From Sedimenticola hydrogenitrophicus (GTDB lineage: Bacteria; Pseudomonadota; Gammaproteobacteria; Chromatiales; Chromatiaceae), in NCBI RefSeq assembly GCF_029017505.1, contig NZ_JAQGEI010000018.1:1-64000 (forward strand): a stretch of DNA of 64,000 nt, given 5' to 3'. The position numbers were made by a program, and so were the translations under genes. The notes under the pieces are model-generated. The model was not told the origin of the DNA. It was given only the letters and a program-made list of their open reading frames with translations, and did no database searches. Shown here piece after piece: positions 10,688 through 21,412 of the stretch (its first letter is position 1; each line of letters starts with the position of its first letter).

Positions 10688-11123
10688 TGAGCAGTTCCAG
10701 GGGATAGCGGCAGCCGGCCAGGTAGTCGTCGATACAGCGCAGCACCATTGGGCTGCGCAGCCGCTGTGGATTGGCCGCCAGCTCCTCCCGGCTCAGCCAG
10801 ACCGCACGCAGGATGCCGTCGTCCAGCGGCAGTTCCGGTTGGTGGTCATGGCCGTTGCCGTGGAAGCAGAAGCGCAGGTAAGTGGTCTCCGCCGGGGGAA
10901 CCTGCCAGCGGTAGATGCCGACCAGGGATTGCGGTGTAAAGCCCCAGCGCGTCTCCTCCCGGGTTTCCCGGATAACGGCAGCGAGCAGGCTTTCCGCCTC
11001 CTCCAGGTGGCCGGCCGGCTGGTTGAATACCCGCTTGCCGTCGCGGGTGAGCTCTTCGACCATGAGAAAGCGCCCGGATCGTTCGATGATCGAGGCGACG
11101 GTGGTGTGGGGTGTCCAGATCAT
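10674..11123 (-). CDS. nudJ: Nudix hydrolase NudJ-like phosphatase
   Basis: 149 residues with a complete Nudix box, GHLEEAESLLAAVIRETREE, which binds Mg and hydrolyses nucleoside diphosphate-linked substrates. The E. coli orthologue in the same place (between rluE and mnmA) acts on thiamine pyrophosphate/HMP-PP and nucleoside di- and triphosphates. Start MIWTPHTTVASIIERSGRFL is typical. Its stop codon TAA coincides with the target duplication of the adjacent element, so the protein end is unchanged by that insertion. Assignment rests on the box and on synteny; substrate is inferred from the family. Confidence 0.92.
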   Translation of the reverse strand: MIWTPHTTVASIIERSGRFLMVEELTRDGKRVFNQPAGHLEEAESLLAAVIRETREETRWGFTPQSLVGIYRWQVPPAETTYLRFCFHGNGHDHQPELPLDDGILRAVWLSREELAANPQRLRSPMVLRCIDDYLAGCRYPLELLSDLA

Positions 11124-11166
11124 GGGTCTATTTTATCCTGAATTCTGTGCCGAGGCAGGGGTACTG

Positions 11167-11751
11167 TCAGCGACGCCTCTTGCCGATGGAGCGGGGGGCG
11201 AGTCCGTCGTCGGGCAACTCGATGAGCTGGGACTGGCCGGGTTGCAGCGCGTCCAGTTCCCAGTCGCCGATAGCGACGCGTACCAGGCGCAACGTGGGAA
11301 AGCCGATGGCCGCGGTCATGCGGCGAACCTGCCGGTTGCGGCCTTCACGTATCTCGATTTCCAGCCACTGGGTCGGGATATTGGCGCGGAACCGCACCGG
11401 TGGATTGCGTTCCCAGAGTATCGGTGGAGCGATCAGCCGGGCCCGTGCCGGCAGGGTTGGACCGTCTTTCAGTTCCAGGCCGTCGCGGAGTTGTTGCAGC
11501 GCTGCCCGGGCGGGGATGCCCTCAACCTCGGCCCAGTAGCGTTTCCAGGTCTTGGCACGCGGATTCGCCAGTCGGTGTTGCAGCTTGCCGTCATCGGTCA
11601 GCAGCAGCAGGCCCTCGCTGTCCCGATCCAGCCGCCCGGCCGGATAGACCCCTTTGGCGTGGATGAAATCGGCCAGTGTCGGGCGCCCTGACGGGTCGGT
11701 AAACTGGGTGAGTACGCCGTAGGGTTTATTGAACAGGATCAATCGGGACAT
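11167..11751 (-). CDS. rluE: 23S rRNA pseudouridine synthase RluE-type
   Basis: Isomerises a uridine of 23S rRNA (U2457 in E. coli) to pseudouridine. The start at 11751 gives 194 residues opening [17 protein letters not shown], the family N-terminus. The catalytic aspartate is D42 in [16 protein letters not shown]. Further conserved parts are [12 protein letters not shown] and the basic [21 protein letters not shown] motif. An in-frame extension to 11895 reads through repeat DNA and is not used. It is first in the rluE-nudJ-mnmA-hflD run. The RluE rather than RluB/F assignment follows from short length, the lack of an S4 domain and neighbours. Confidence 0.93.
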   Translation of the reverse strand: MSRLILFNKPYGVLTQFTDPSGRPTLADFIHAKGVYPAGRLDRDSEGLLLLTDDGKLQHRLANPRAKTWKRYWAEVEGIPARAALQQLRDGLELKDGPTLPARARLIAPPILWERNPPVRFRANIPTQWLEIEIREGRNRQVRRMTAAIGFPTLRLVRVAIGDWELDALQPGQSQLIELPDDGLAPRSIGKRRR

Positions 11752-12099
11752 TTTCGGTTCATGTAAAGAAAAGGGCCATCCGATTATCGGTGGCCCGGTT
11801 ATTTCGTCAAGATTTTTCAGCCCAAAACACGCTTGCGGCACCGTAGCCCGGATGAAGCCGCTATTCTCCGAACTGGGTAAACCGCATACGCCCACGGCGG
11901 CGGAATCCGGGGCGTGGCACGCCGCTGCCCCGGATTCCGCCCGACTGGGGCTGTGCGCCGATTAAGCTCCCATGGAGCGGGCTCCATCCAGGCTACAAAC
12001 TCATCCAGCCCAAGGTTGGGAGGGGGCTTGTGAACCCCGACAGGGTTTCATCCGTGTGCACCATGATGTTGGGGTTTGTGCCTCACCCCAACCTTGGAC
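11752..12099. repeat. Two palindromic repeats between rluE and a GGDEF gene
   Basis: No gene here. 11843-11997 is a GTAGCCCGGATG...CATCCAGGCTAC repeat with internal GGAATCCGGGGC/GCCCCGGATTCC arms, a class seen again at 47278-47440 and 51162-51318. 12009-12101 is a second palindrome with CCCAAGGTTGGGAG and CCCCAACCTTGG arms, ending just at the 3' end of the GGDEF gene. Confidence 0.6.
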
Positions 12100-13026
12100 T
12101 CACCCGTCGGCGGTGGCGCTGACGACAACCCGGTTTCTGCCGCTATTCTTGGCGCGATAGAGGGCGCTATCCATGCGCTGGAACAGGCTGTTCATGTCGT
12201 CGCCCTGTTCCAGGCTGGTGACCCCGAGGCTGACGGTCATCCGGATTGCCTTCTCTGTCTGCGGTGGCATCGCCACCATATTCTGTCGGATGCGCTCCGC
12301 GAGCAGTTCGGCGCCGCGCAGGTCGGTTCCCGTCAACAGAATCAGGAACTCCTCGCCACCGTAGCGGAAGATGATGTCGGATTCGCGGATGCTCCGCTCG
12401 GCGCACTGGGCCGCCGCCTTCAGCGCCTGGTCGCCATACAGGTGTCCGTAGCGATCATTGATCGATTTGAAGTGGTCCAGATCCATCAGGATGATAGAGA
12501 GCGGGGTGTTGTGGCGCAGGGCCAGACCGATCTCACGCTTCATCGAGCTGTCCATGGCGGCCCGGTTTCTCACCCCGGTCAGGGGATCGATGGTGGCCGA
12601 CTCCACCGCCCGCTGATAGAGCAGGGTATTGCGCAGCGGGTAGAGCAGCCCGGCCAGCAGGTTTTCGATCGCCTCCAGTTCCGATACCTCAAATGGATAG
12701 TGACGGAAAAATTGCAGGTCACCCAGGTGATCGCCGGCGACCACCAACTCATAGGCGCAGTTGTTGGTCGGCTGATCGCCGAGCTTGATATCTATTTTCA
12801 GTGAGGGAAAGCTGTAGGTGAGGCCATCGTATTTGATGAACTCGCGGATCTCTTTGGCAAACAGCGCCAGCAGTTCATTGATCTCCAGGGTACTTTGCAG
12901 AATACCACTGAGGGCCAGTATCTTTGATGCAAACCGGTAATGCGACTCTTCATTCCGGTCGGGATGTGACGGGTGCGGTGTGACCCTTCTGGTGTTGCCT
13001 GAAACATGCTGCATCTGGTTTGTCAT
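12100..13026 (-). CDS. GAF-like diguanylate cyclase
   Basis: 308 residues from the ATG at 13026 (a TTG at 13041 is an alternative). Residues about 25-140 resemble a GAF-type sensory domain; a C-terminal GGDEF domain follows (about 145-300). The active site GGEEF (223-227) is intact, as are DLDHFKSIND and DPLTGVRNR, so c-di-GMP synthesis from two GTP is expected. RESD at 214-217, five residues before the active site, is the RxxD inhibitory site for product feedback. No membrane segment is visible, so the protein is soluble. It is transcribed alone; the ligand of the sensory domain cannot be read from sequence. Confidence 0.9.
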   Translation of the reverse strand: MTNQMQHVSGNTRRVTPHPSHPDRNEESHYRFASKILALSGILQSTLEINELLALFAKEIREFIKYDGLTYSFPSLKIDIKLGDQPTNNCAYELVVAGDHLGDLQFFRHYPFEVSELEAIENLLAGLLYPLRNTLLYQRAVESATIDPLTGVRNRAAMDSSMKREIGLALRHNTPLSIILMDLDHFKSINDRYGHLYGDQALKAAAQCAERSIRESDIIFRYGGEEFLILLTGTDLRGAELLAERIRQNMVAMPPQTEKAIRMTVSLGVTSLEQGDDMNSLFQRMDSALYRAKNSGRNRVVVSATADG

Positions 13027-13155
13027 AGTCAGTGTTTCCAACTTTATTTTTTTGTCACAAGATAGCTGCGATTATTCAAGCGATATTCGTGCCATATTAA
13101 AATAAAATATAAAAAACAAGCAGATAAATTTATTAATGTGACGGAGGACAAAAAA

Positions 13156-13224
13156 ATGACGCATATTGGCGGCTATTTGTTGCCGCTTGCCGCCACCCGG
13201 GCGGCAGTATTGGCCGCCCGTTAG
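13156..13224 (+). CDS. Possible 22-residue small protein
   Basis: An ATG at 13156 is preceded at good spacing by GGAGG (13143-13147), itself downstream of an AT-rich stretch that could hold a promoter. It encodes MTHIGGYLLPLAATRAAVLA plus two residues and overlaps the antisense 3' end of yciK. The strong ribosome site is the only evidence. The same bases also form the GGGCGGC/GCCGCCC hairpin likely to end yciK transcription, so this may not be a gene. Confidence 0.25.
   Translation: MTHIGGYLLPLAATRAAVLAAR
13198..13219 (-). terminator. Probable hairpin terminator of yciK
   Basis: GGGCGGC and GCCGCCC pair around a 7-base loop immediately after the yciK stop codon on the minus strand. No T-run follows directly, so efficiency is uncertain. 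Confidence 0.45.
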
Positions 13225-13961
13225 CGGTATTCCAGTGCCTGGCCGCTGGTGCCGATGCTGTCCGGCCCCATGAGCCAGAGGTAGTCGGGAACCAGGCTGT
13301 CGGCCGTCTTGAGGGTTTCTGTATCCTCGCCGGGAAAGGCGAGCAGACGCAATTTGGTGCGGGTGGGGCCGGGTGCGAAGCTGTTGACCCGGATGTTGCT
13401 GCTGTCCCGGGTCTCCTCGGCGAGCAGCTGCATCAGGCCCTCCAGGCCGAATTTCGCAACCCCGTAGGCGCCCCAGTAGGCCTTCGCCTGACGTCCCACC
13501 TGGTCTCCGGTGAATACCACCGAGGCATCCTTTGCCTTACGCAGCAGCGGCAGGCAGGCCTGGGTCAGCAGGAACGGCGCGTTGAGGTTGACCTGCATCA
13601 CCTGATACCAGGTCTCGGGATCGTAATCATCGATTCGGCTCAACAGGCGCAGCTGGGCGGCGTTGTGCAGCAGCCCCTCCAGCGAGCCGAACTCCTTGTC
13701 CAGCGTCTCGGCCAGTTCGCCATAGTCGTGGGGCGTGGCGCCCTCCAGGTTCATCGGGTAGATCGCGGGCTGAACCCCGCCGGCGGCCTCGATGGTATCG
13801 TAGACCGCTTCGAGTTTGGCGATGGTTCTTCCCAGCAGCACCACGGTGGCCCCGTGAGCCGCAAAAGCGATGGCAGCGGTCCGGCCGATCCCGTCGCCGG
13901 CACCGGTGACGAGAATGGTGCGTCCGCTCAGCAGGTCTTTCGGGGGGTGGTAGTCACGCAT
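13221..13961 (-). CDS. yciK: YciK-family short-chain dehydrogenase/reductase
   Basis: 246 residues with a Rossmann fold: TGAGDGIGR dinucleotide motif, LHNAA, and YGVAK as the Tyr-Lys pair. Start MRDYHPPKDLLSGRTILVTG matches YciK proteins. The position of the catalytic serine, 13 residues before the tyrosine, is aspartate here (FTGDQVGRQAKAYWGAY), where E. coli YciK has SSS. The active site is therefore not canonical, and activity should not be assumed. It sits downstream of ubiG and mupP as in Pseudomonas. The physiological substrate of YciK is not known. Confidence 0.9.
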   Translation of the reverse strand: MRDYHPPKDLLSGRTILVTGAGDGIGRTAAIAFAAHGATVVLLGRTIAKLEAVYDTIEAAGGVQPAIYPMNLEGATPHDYGELAETLDKEFGSLEGLLHNAAQLRLLSRIDDYDPETWYQVMQVNLNAPFLLTQACLPLLRKAKDASVVFTGDQVGRQAKAYWGAYGVAKFGLEGLMQLLAEETRDSSNIRVNSFAPGPTRTKLRLLAFPGEDTETLKTADSLVPDYLWLMGPDSIGTSGQALEYR

Positions 13962-14041
13962 ATCGGGATCCTGAAGCTGATGGTGTCCGGCTATTCTAAC
14001 CGGGTGTCGCCCGGTATTCGAGCTGTGATAGTGGTTTATTG

Positions 14042-14105
14042 ACCCAAGTTTCGGAGTTCACAAGGCGTCGTTCAGGGCGTTTGGAACTGAACTCCGAAAC
14101 TTGAG
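14042..14105. repeat. Palindromic element, family D, short copy
   Basis: A 64-bp element with ends ACCCAAGTTTCGGAGTT and CTCAAGTTTCGGAGTT (other strand). It is flanked by TTATTG at 14036-14041 and 14106-14111. The right-hand duplication contains the stop codon of mupP. The longer relative is at 40395-40558, flanked by TTATAA on both sides. Confidence 0.75.
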
Positions 14106-14816
14106 TTATTGGCCGGCCCCAAGGCCGAGTTTTTCCAGGATCTGGGCCGGCGTGGCGACGCTGTCGTCGGCTCCCCAGCTGTCCGGGCGGTCCTGCTCGT
14201 CCAGGTAGCCGAACAGGGCGGTGAGGGTAGTGGTGCCCGCCGCCCGCCCGGCGATGATGTCGCGCTCGGCATCACCGATAAACAGGCACTCCCGCGGCGC
14301 GGTGTCGGCGACTTCACAGGCGTGCAGAATCGGTCCGGGATGGGGTTTGCTGTTGGCGGTGGTGTCGCCGCTGACGATGCAGGCGGCACGCCGGGTAAGT
14401 CCCAGACCGGCCATCAGCGGGTCGGTCAACCAGGCCGGCTTGTTGGTGACAACCCCCCAGCCGACGCCATGCCGTTCCAGCTGTTCAAGCACCTCCGCCA
14501 TGCCGGGAAACAGCGTGGTCTCACGGGCGATATTGGCCTGATAGACGGCCAGCAGGTCCTTCCGGTAGCGCTGGAACTCCGGATGGTCCGGTTCGATGGC
14601 GAAGCCGGCACGGATCAGGGCGATGCCGCCGTGGGAGACGTGGGGGCGTATCCGCTCAAAGGGGAGGGCATCACGACCATGTCGGAGCAGTGTCTGATTC
14701 AGCGCATAGGCGAGGTCCGGGGCGGTGTCGGCCAGGGTGCCGTCCAGATCGAACAGCACCAGCCTGACCGGGCGGCCGTGGAAGCGGATGCCGTCAGGCA
14801 TCACTCGACTCATCAC
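14106..14816 (-). CDS. mupP: HAD-family phosphatase, probable N-acetylmuramic acid 6-phosphate phosphatase
   Basis: 236 residues of the Gph-like HAD family: nucleophile motif [20 protein letters not shown] (motif II), KPHPGP (motif III lysine) and [10 protein letters not shown] (motif IV). A generic name would be phosphoglycolate phosphatase. However, the order ubiG-this gene-yciK is that of Pseudomonas, where the gene between them is MupP, which dephosphorylates MurNAc-6-phosphate in cell-wall recycling. The conserved VSHGG after the cap entry also fits. It overlaps ubiG by 23 bases. Its stop codon lies in the target duplication of the adjacent element. The MupP role is inferred from synteny. 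Confidence 0.85.
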   Translation of the reverse strand: MMSRVMPDGIRFHGRPVRLVLFDLDGTLADTAPDLAYALNQTLLRHGRDALPFERIRPHVSHGGIALIRAGFAIEPDHPEFQRYRKDLLAVYQANIARETTLFPGMAEVLEQLERHGVGWGVVTNKPAWLTDPLMAGLGLTRRAACIVSGDTTANSKPHPGPILHACEVADTAPRECLFIGDAERDIIAGRAAGTTTLTALFGYLDEQDRPDSWGADDSVATPAQILEKLGLGAGQ

Positions 14817-15525
14817 TCGCTTTACGGCAGCTCACCATGTAATTGACATCCACGTCACCCGGCACCAGCCGATACTGGCCGGTCAGGGGGTTGTAGGTCA
14901 GTCCGATCATCTCCTGCGCCTGCAGCTCCGCGCGGCGGATCCAGCGCTCCAGCTCGGAGGGTTTGATAAACTTGGAGAAGTCGTGGGTCCCCTTCGGCAG
15001 CAGGCGCAGCAGGTATTCGGCGCCGACGATGGCGAACAGGTAGGATTTGGGGTTGCGGTTCAGGGTGGAGAAGAAAAGGTGGCCGCCCGGTTTGGCCAGT
15101 CGGGCACAGGCTTCCACCACCGACGACGGGTCGGGTACGTGTTCCAGCATCTCCATGCAGGTGACCACATCGAAGGTGCCGGGCTCCTGTTGCGCCAGCT
15201 GCTCCACCGGGATGCGCCGGTAGTCCACCTCCAGGCCCGATTCCAGCAGGTGCAGCCGGGCCACCTGCAGGGGCGCCTCGCCCAGGTCGATGCCGGTCAC
15301 CGTGGCGCCGGCCTGCGCCATGCTCTCGGAGAGGATGCCGCCACCACAGCCCACATCCAGGACCCGTTTGCCGTTCAGGCCGGCAATCCGGTCGATATAG
15401 CCCAGGCGTAGCGGGTTGATCTCGTGGAGCGGTTTGAACTCGCTGTGGGGGTCCCACCAGCGGGCTGCCAGCTCCTCGAATTTACTGATTTCGGCGTGAT
15501 CGACATTGATGCTGCTGTCAGTCAT
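14794..15525 (-). CDS. ubiG: Ubiquinone biosynthesis O-methyltransferase
   Basis: SAM-dependent methyltransferase catalysing both O-methylations of ubiquinone synthesis, at the inner face of the cytoplasmic membrane. 243 residues; the SAM site is [13 protein letters not shown], followed by [27 protein letters not shown] and the membrane-contact segment with [12 protein letters not shown]. Start [20 protein letters not shown] is typical of UbiG. It is coupled to mupP by overlap; a DUF302 gene lies upstream on the same strand. Confidence 0.97.
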   Translation of the reverse strand: MTDSSINVDHAEISKFEELAARWWDPHSEFKPLHEINPLRLGYIDRIAGLNGKRVLDVGCGGGILSESMAQAGATVTGIDLGEAPLQVARLHLLESGLEVDYRRIPVEQLAQQEPGTFDVVTCMEMLEHVPDPSSVVEACARLAKPGGHLFFSTLNRNPKSYLFAIVGAEYLLRLLPKGTHDFSKFIKPSELERWIRRAELQAQEMIGLTYNPLTGQYRLVPGDVDVNYMVSCRKASDESSDA

Positions 15526-15602
15526 GTTGTCTTGGCCCTTTATTGATTACCAGGCGTCACGTTTTCGGCCGATCGGGTCGGCAGGCGAGAGTATAACCCA
15601 GA

Positions 15603-16076
15603 TTACTCCAGCGCCTCTTCGATAATGCCCTGGTAGAGCTCGGTAAGCGCCTGTTCCGCCGCCGCCGATTCGCCCAGCATCAGCGGGCGGCGGTAGCTGA
15701 GGAAGAGCTCACCCGGCTGCCCCTGCAGGGTATAGATGCCGATGGTGAGCGGGCAGATCGACAGGTTGGCGGGGTGGGCGTCGGACATCTGCCAGGAGAG
15801 CTTGAGGTTGCAGAACTCGAACGCCTCGGCCTTGTCGTACAGGGTGTTGGCCAGGCCGGTGTCGGCGGCGGTGCGCTTGAACATGTCGCTGATATGCAGG
15901 GTGCTGCTGATCAGCATGCCGCGCCCGGTGATGGCCAATTCCAGGTTCGAGCGGATGGCGTCGTATTCATCCTGGACCTGGTAGACCGCGATCGGCGCGT
16001 CCGCCGGGGTGATGGGGTCCTGGGCCAGGGCCGGGCCGGCCAAAAGCAGGATCAGTAACAGGTTGATTCGGCTCAT
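15603..16076 (-). CDS. Secreted DUF302 protein
   Basis: 157 residues from the ATG at 16076, which has AAGGAG at ideal spacing; the longer frame to 16172 is not used. A signal peptide (MSRINLLLILLLAGPALAQ) precedes a DUF302 domain. That domain includes the typical C-terminal block FEFCNLKLSWQMSDAHP and NLSICPLTIGIY. DUF302 proteins are small periplasmic or membrane-linked proteins of unknown function, sometimes with metal or thiol links. It is inserted between ubiG and mtaD relative to Pseudomonas. Confidence 0.85.
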   Translation of the reverse strand: MSRINLLLILLLAGPALAQDPITPADAPIAVYQVQDEYDAIRSNLELAITGRGMLISSTLHISDMFKRTAADTGLANTLYDKAEAFEFCNLKLSWQMSDAHPANLSICPLTIGIYTLQGQPGELFLSYRRPLMLGESAAAEQALTELYQGIIEEALE

Positions 16077-16141
16077 ACTTGACTCCTTGATGTTGCCGTG
16101 GATCGGTCTGCGGGTGGCCAGGCCACCCCGGGAGGTGGTGG

Positions 16142-17458
16142 TTACTCGAATTCGGCAATCCGCACTTGCCACTCCGCCGCCCGCGCCACGATCTCGCGCG
16201 GGTCCAGGGTGGTGAGGCGGCCGCCGTGCAGTACCGGCTTGCCGGCTATCCAGACATCGGTCACCTTGTCGCGGCCGGTGGCGTAGACCAGTTGCGAGAT
16301 CGGATGATAGACCGGCTGGGTCTCCAGGCTACCCAGGTCCACGGCAGTGATGTCGGCGGCCTTCCCCGGCTCCAGTGAGCCGGTGCGCTCGCCCAGGCCC
16401 AGGGCGATGGCGCCGTTGAGCGTGGCCATGCGCAGGGCGGTGTGGGCCGGGATGGCGCTGGCGTCATCGGCCACCCCCTTGGCCAGCAGCGCGGCGCTGC
16501 GCATCTCGCTGAACATGTCCAGGTCGTTGTTGCTGGCCGCGCCGTCGGTGCCGATGGCGATATTGATCCCGGCCCGATGCAGCTTCTCCACCGGACAGAA
16601 ACCGGAGGCCAGTTTCAGGTTGGATTCGGGGCAGTGGACCACGCTGGCGCCGCTCTCGGCGAACAGTTCGATCTCTGCCTCTTCCAGCTGGGTCATGTGC
16701 ACCGCGCTGAGGGCGGGGGAGATCAGGCCCAGTTGCCGCAGGCGCTCGATCGGCCGCTTGCCGTAACGACCGATGCCCTGATGGATCTCGTCCCGGGTCT
16801 CGTGCACATGCATGTGGATCGGGATCTCCAGCTCATCCGCCAGCATGCGGATGCGCTCGAACGGCTGGTCGGAGACGGTATAGGGGGCATGGGGGGCGAA
16901 GGCGGTGCTGATCAGGCCGTGGTTGCGAAACTGGTCATGTACCTCCAGGCCCCGGCTGATGTATTCGTCCGGACCGCTGGCCCAGGCCGAGGGGAAATCG
17001 ATGGTGATCAGGCCCACCACGGCGCGCATCCCGGCGGCGGCACACACCATGCCGGTCACTTCCGGGAAGAAATACATGTCGTTGAAGCAGGTGGTGCCGC
17101 CGCGCAGCATCTCGGCCACTGCCAGGCGGGTGCCGTCGGCAATGAACTCCTCGCTCACCCAGCGCCCCTCGGCCGGCCAGATGTGTTCGTTGAGCCAGGA
17201 CATCAGCGGCAGATCGTCCGCCAAGCCGCGCATCAGGCTCATGCTGGCGTGGGTGTGGGCGTTGATCAGGCCGGGGATCAGGGCGTGCCGGGGCAGTTCG
17301 TGGATACTGCTCGGCTGGTATTTGGCGCGCGCCTGCTGCGCCGGCAGAATCTCCAGGATATTTCCGCCATGGACCGCCAGGGCATGGTCCTGCAACACCT
17401 GCTGATCGGGAACCACGGGGATGATCCACTGGGCAAAGATAAGGGTATCGATAATCAA
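16142..17458 (-). CDS. mtaD: 5-methylthioadenosine / S-adenosylhomocysteine deaminase (TRZ/ATZ family)
   Basis: 438-residue metal-dependent amidohydrolase. Metal ligands appear as NAHTH, HVHE, VHMTQLE and [12 protein letters not shown]. The family deaminates methylthioadenosine to methylthioinosine. In Pseudomonas the gene in this position feeds a variant methionine salvage: methylthioinosine is phosphorolysed by MtiP and the sugar phosphate goes to MtnA. Here mtnA starts 60 bases away in the opposite direction, which supports that role. No mtiP is in the window. Substrate preference within the TRZ/ATZ family is inferred from context. Confidence 0.9.
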   Translation of the reverse strand: MIIDTLIFAQWIIPVVPDQQVLQDHALAVHGGNILEILPAQQARAKYQPSSIHELPRHALIPGLINAHTHASMSLMRGLADDLPLMSWLNEHIWPAEGRWVSEEFIADGTRLAVAEMLRGGTTCFNDMYFFPEVTGMVCAAAGMRAVVGLITIDFPSAWASGPDEYISRGLEVHDQFRNHGLISTAFAPHAPYTVSDQPFERIRMLADELEIPIHMHVHETRDEIHQGIGRYGKRPIERLRQLGLISPALSAVHMTQLEEAEIELFAESGASVVHCPESNLKLASGFCPVEKLHRAGINIAIGTDGAASNNDLDMFSEMRSAALLAKGVADDASAIPAHTALRMATLNGAIALGLGERTGSLEPGKAADITAVDLGSLETQPVYHPISQLVYATGRDKVTDVWIAGKPVLHGGRLTTLDPREIVARAAEWQVRIAEFE

Positions 17459-17518
17459 GTTGCTGTCCGTTTGAATGCGTCTGGGTCAGGTTATCGGGTA
17501 GAATCAGGTGAATTTGCC

Positions 17519-18595
<1,077 letters not shown>

Positions 18596-18607
18596 GCTGA
18601 GAGTGGC

Positions 18608-18637
18608 GAAAAGCCGTTTTCAGCGGCTTTTTTTTCA
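18608..18637 (+). terminator. Rho-independent terminator of mtnA
   Basis: AAAGCCG and CGGCTTT pair around a TTTTCAG loop and are followed by a run of T, about 12 bases after the mtnA stop. Confidence 0.88.
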
Positions 18638-18782
18638 GGCGGTACCTTCCCGGAATGTGTTACTATAAGCGGCTTAAAATGCGTAGCCCGGGCTGTGTGG
18701 ACGACGTCCCGGACGATGCCCTCTTGGGTTGCGCTAATCAGATTGTAAGTCGTCATAAAACAAGAAGGTTAATGAACCGCCT

Positions 18783-21368
18783 ATGACCGAATTTGCCAAA
18801 GAAGTCCTGCCGGTCAATCTCGAAGATGAGATGCAGACGTCCTACCTCGATTACGCCATGAGCGTGATCGTCGGGCGTGCCCTGCCGGATGTGCGCGATG
18901 GATTGAAGCCGGTCCATCGTCGCGTACTCTACGCCATGAGCGTGCTGGGAAACGACTGGAACAAACCCTACAAGAAATCCGCCCGTGTGGTGGGTGACGT
19001 GATCGGTAAGTATCACCCGCATGGCGACACCGCGGTGTATGACACCATCGTGCGCATGGCCCAGCCGTTCTCCATGCGTTATATGCTGGTGGATGGTCAG
19101 GGCAACTTCGGGTCGGTTGATGGTGACGCCCCGGCTGCCATGCGTTATACCGAGGTACGGATGGCCCGGATAGCCCACAGCATGCTGGACGATCTGGACA
19201 AGGAGACCGTCGATTTCATCCCCAACTACGATGAATCCGAGCACGAACCGGCGGTACTGCCGGCGCGCATACCCAATCTGCTGGTGAACGGTTCCACCGG
19301 CATTGCGGTGGGCATGGCAACCAACATCCCGCCGCATAATCTGACCGAGATCGTCAACGGCTGTGTCGCCCTGATCGATGATCCCGCCCTCACCATCGAC
19401 GGCCTGATGGAGTACATCCCCGGTCCGGACTTTCCAACCGCCGCCCTGATCAATGGCGCCCGGGGCATCCACGAGGCCTACAAGACCGGTCGTGGGCGCA
19501 TCTATGTGCGCGCCCGTACCGGGATCGAGACCAACGACAAGACCGGCCGCCAGACCATCGTGGTGCACGAACTGCCCTACCAGGTGAACAAGGCGCGTCT
19601 GCTGGAGAAGATTGCCGAGCTGGTCAAGGAGAAGCGCATCGAGGGGATCAGCGAGCTGCGTGACGAGTCCGACAAGGACGGCATGCGCATGGTGATCGAG
19701 CTGCGCCGCGGCGAGGTGGCGGAGGTGGTGCTCAATAACCTCTATCAGCACACCCAGATGCAGAATGTGTTCGGCATCAACATGGTCTCCCTGGTGGATG
19801 GTCAGCCCCGTCTGCTCAACATCAAGCAGATGCTGGAGTACTTCATTCGCCATCGGCGTGAGGTGGTGACCCGCCGCACCCTGTTCGAGCTGCGCAAGGC
19901 GCGCGACCGCGCCCATGTGCTGGAGGGTCTGGCGGTCGCCCTGGCCAATATCGACGAGGTGATCAAGCTGATCCGCGAGGCCGCCAGCCCGGCGGATGCG
20001 AAACGGGAACTGCTGGCACGCCCGTGGAAGTCGGGGGCGGTCGAGGCGATGCTGGGCCGGGCCGGTTCGGACGCTTCCAGGCCCCAGGGACTGGCCCCCG
20101 AGTTTGGCCTCAGCGAACAGGGATATCGGCTCACCGATACCCAGGCCCAGGCGATCCTGGATCTGCGCCTGCACCGCCTGACCGGGCTTGAGCAGGAAAA
20201 AATACTTAGTGAATACAGCGAGATAATAGAGAAAATTAAGGATTTACTTGATATTCTCTCCAGCCCCGATCGACTGATGCAGGTGATCCGGGATGAGCTG
20301 ATCGCGATCCGTGATCAGTATGCCGACGCCCGGCGTACCGAGATCATCAGCAATCGGCTGGATCTGACCCTGGAAGACCTGATCACCGAGGAGGACGTGG
20401 TGGTCACGCTCTCCCATACCGGTTACGCCAAGGCCCAGACCCTGGATAACTATCAGGCGCAACGGCGCGGCGGCAAGGGCAAGAGCGCCACCAGCACCAA
20501 GGACGAAGATTTTGTCGATCAGCTGTTCGTCGCCAGTACCCACGACACCATCCTCTGCTTTTCCAGCCGTGGCCGGGTCTACTGGATGAAGGTGTACGAA
20601 CTGCCCCAGGCGAGCCGCAACGCCCGCGGCAAGCCGATTGTCAATCTGCTGCCGCTGGAGAAGGATGAACGGATCAACGCGGTGCTGCCGATCCGTGTCT
20701 ATTCGGAGGACAAGTACATCTTCATGGCCACCAGCTCCGGTACCGTGAAGAAGACCCCGCTAATCAACTTCTCCCGCCAGCGGGCCAGCGGCATTATCGC
20801 CGTGGACCTGCGGGATGACGATCAACTGGTGGGGGTCGCGGTGACCGACGGCGATCAGGATGTCATGCTGTTCACGTCCGCCAGCAAGGCGATCCGTTTC
20901 AATGAATCCCAGGTACGCCCCATGGGCCGGACCGCCTGCGGCGTGCGCGGCGTGAAGCTGGGGCCGGGGCAGCGGGTGATCTCGCTGATGATCGCCGAAC
21001 CGGGCCGGAGCGTGTTGACCGTGACTGAGAACGGTTATGGCAAGCGCACGCCGGTCGAGCAGTTCCCGCTACGTGGCCGGGGCGGCATGGGCGTCATCTC
21101 CATCAAGGCCTCCGAGCGCAACGGCCAGCAGGTCGGTGCGGTGCTGGTGGAAGAGGGGGACGAGGTGATGCTGATCACCAATGGCGGTACCCTGGTACGC
21201 ACCCCCATTTCCGACGTATCGGTGATGGGACGGGATACCCAGGGGGTCACCATGATCCGCCTCTCCAAAAAGGAGAAACTGGTGGGTATCGAGCGTATCG
21301 AGTCCCTGGGGGGCGAGGAGCAGGAAGAGGCGGAAGCCGAAGTCGACACGGAATCTACCGGGGAGTGA
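18783..21368 (+). CDS. gyrA: DNA gyrase subunit A
   Basis: Breakage-reunion subunit of DNA gyrase. 861 residues; catalytic tyrosine Y122 in MRYTEVRM. Quinolone-determining residues read HGDTAVYD, giving T83 and D87 in E. coli numbering. Threonine at 83 is the wild-type state in Pseudomonas, so it is not by itself a resistance mutation. The GyrA box QRRGGKG is present in the C-terminal wrapping domain, and the tail is acidic ([19 protein letters not shown]). AAGAAGG lies about 12 bases upstream of the start. It leads the run gyrA-serC-serA-pheA-hisC-tyrA. Confidence 0.98.
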   Translation: MTEFAKEVLPVNLEDEMQTSYLDYAMSVIVGRALPDVRDGLKPVHRRVLYAMSVLGNDWNKPYKKSARVVGDVIGKYHPHGDTAVYDTIVRMAQPFSMRYMLVDGQGNFGSVDGDAPAAMRYTEVRMARIAHSMLDDLDKETVDFIPNYDESEHEPAVLPARIPNLLVNGSTGIAVGMATNIPPHNLTEIVNGCVALIDDPALTIDGLMEYIPGPDFPTAALINGARGIHEAYKTGRGRIYVRARTGIETNDKTGRQTIVVHELPYQVNKARLLEKIAELVKEKRIEGISELRDESDKDGMRMVIELRRGEVAEVVLNNLYQHTQMQNVFGINMVSLVDGQPRLLNIKQMLEYFIRHRREVVTRRTLFELRKARDRAHVLEGLAVALANIDEVIKLIREAASPADAKRELLARPWKSGAVEAMLGRAGSDASRPQGLAPEFGLSEQGYRLTDTQAQAILDLRLHRLTGLEQEKILSEYSEIIEKIKDLLDILSSPDRLMQVIRDELIAIRDQYADARRTEIISNRLDLTLEDLITEEDVVVTLSHTGYAKAQTLDNYQAQRRGGKGKSATSTKDEDFVDQLFVASTHDTILCFSSRGRVYWMKVYELPQASRNARGKPIVNLLPLEKDERINAVLPIRVYSEDKYIFMATSSGTVKKTPLINFSRQRASGIIAVDLRDDDQLVGVAVTDGDQDVMLFTSASKAIRFNESQVRPMGRTACGVRGVKLGPGQRVISLMIAEPGRSVLTVTENGYGKRTPVEQFPLRGRGGMGVISIKASERNGQQVGAVLVEEGDEVMLITNGGTLVRTPISDVSVMGRDTQGVTMIRLSKKEKLVGIERIESLGGEEQEEAEAEVDTESTGE

Positions 21369-21412
21369 GCCACTTCTCGTTCTGTAAAATATAGAGAGCT
21401 GGAGAGTTAATC

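Noticed and set aside
16442-17518. Upstream extension of the mtnA frame
   Set aside because: It is antisense to mtaD and carries no family sequence; the MtnA family start lies at 17519 or 17534.
18753-20174. 473-codon open frame on the minus strand inside gyrA
   Set aside because: It is exactly antisense to a certain gene in GC-rich DNA, shows no family pattern and is His/Gln/Asp-rich as reverse-frame shadows are.
18783-21368. T83 in GyrA as a quinolone-resistance change
   Set aside because: Threonine is the native residue at this position in many Gammaproteobacteria, including Pseudomonas.
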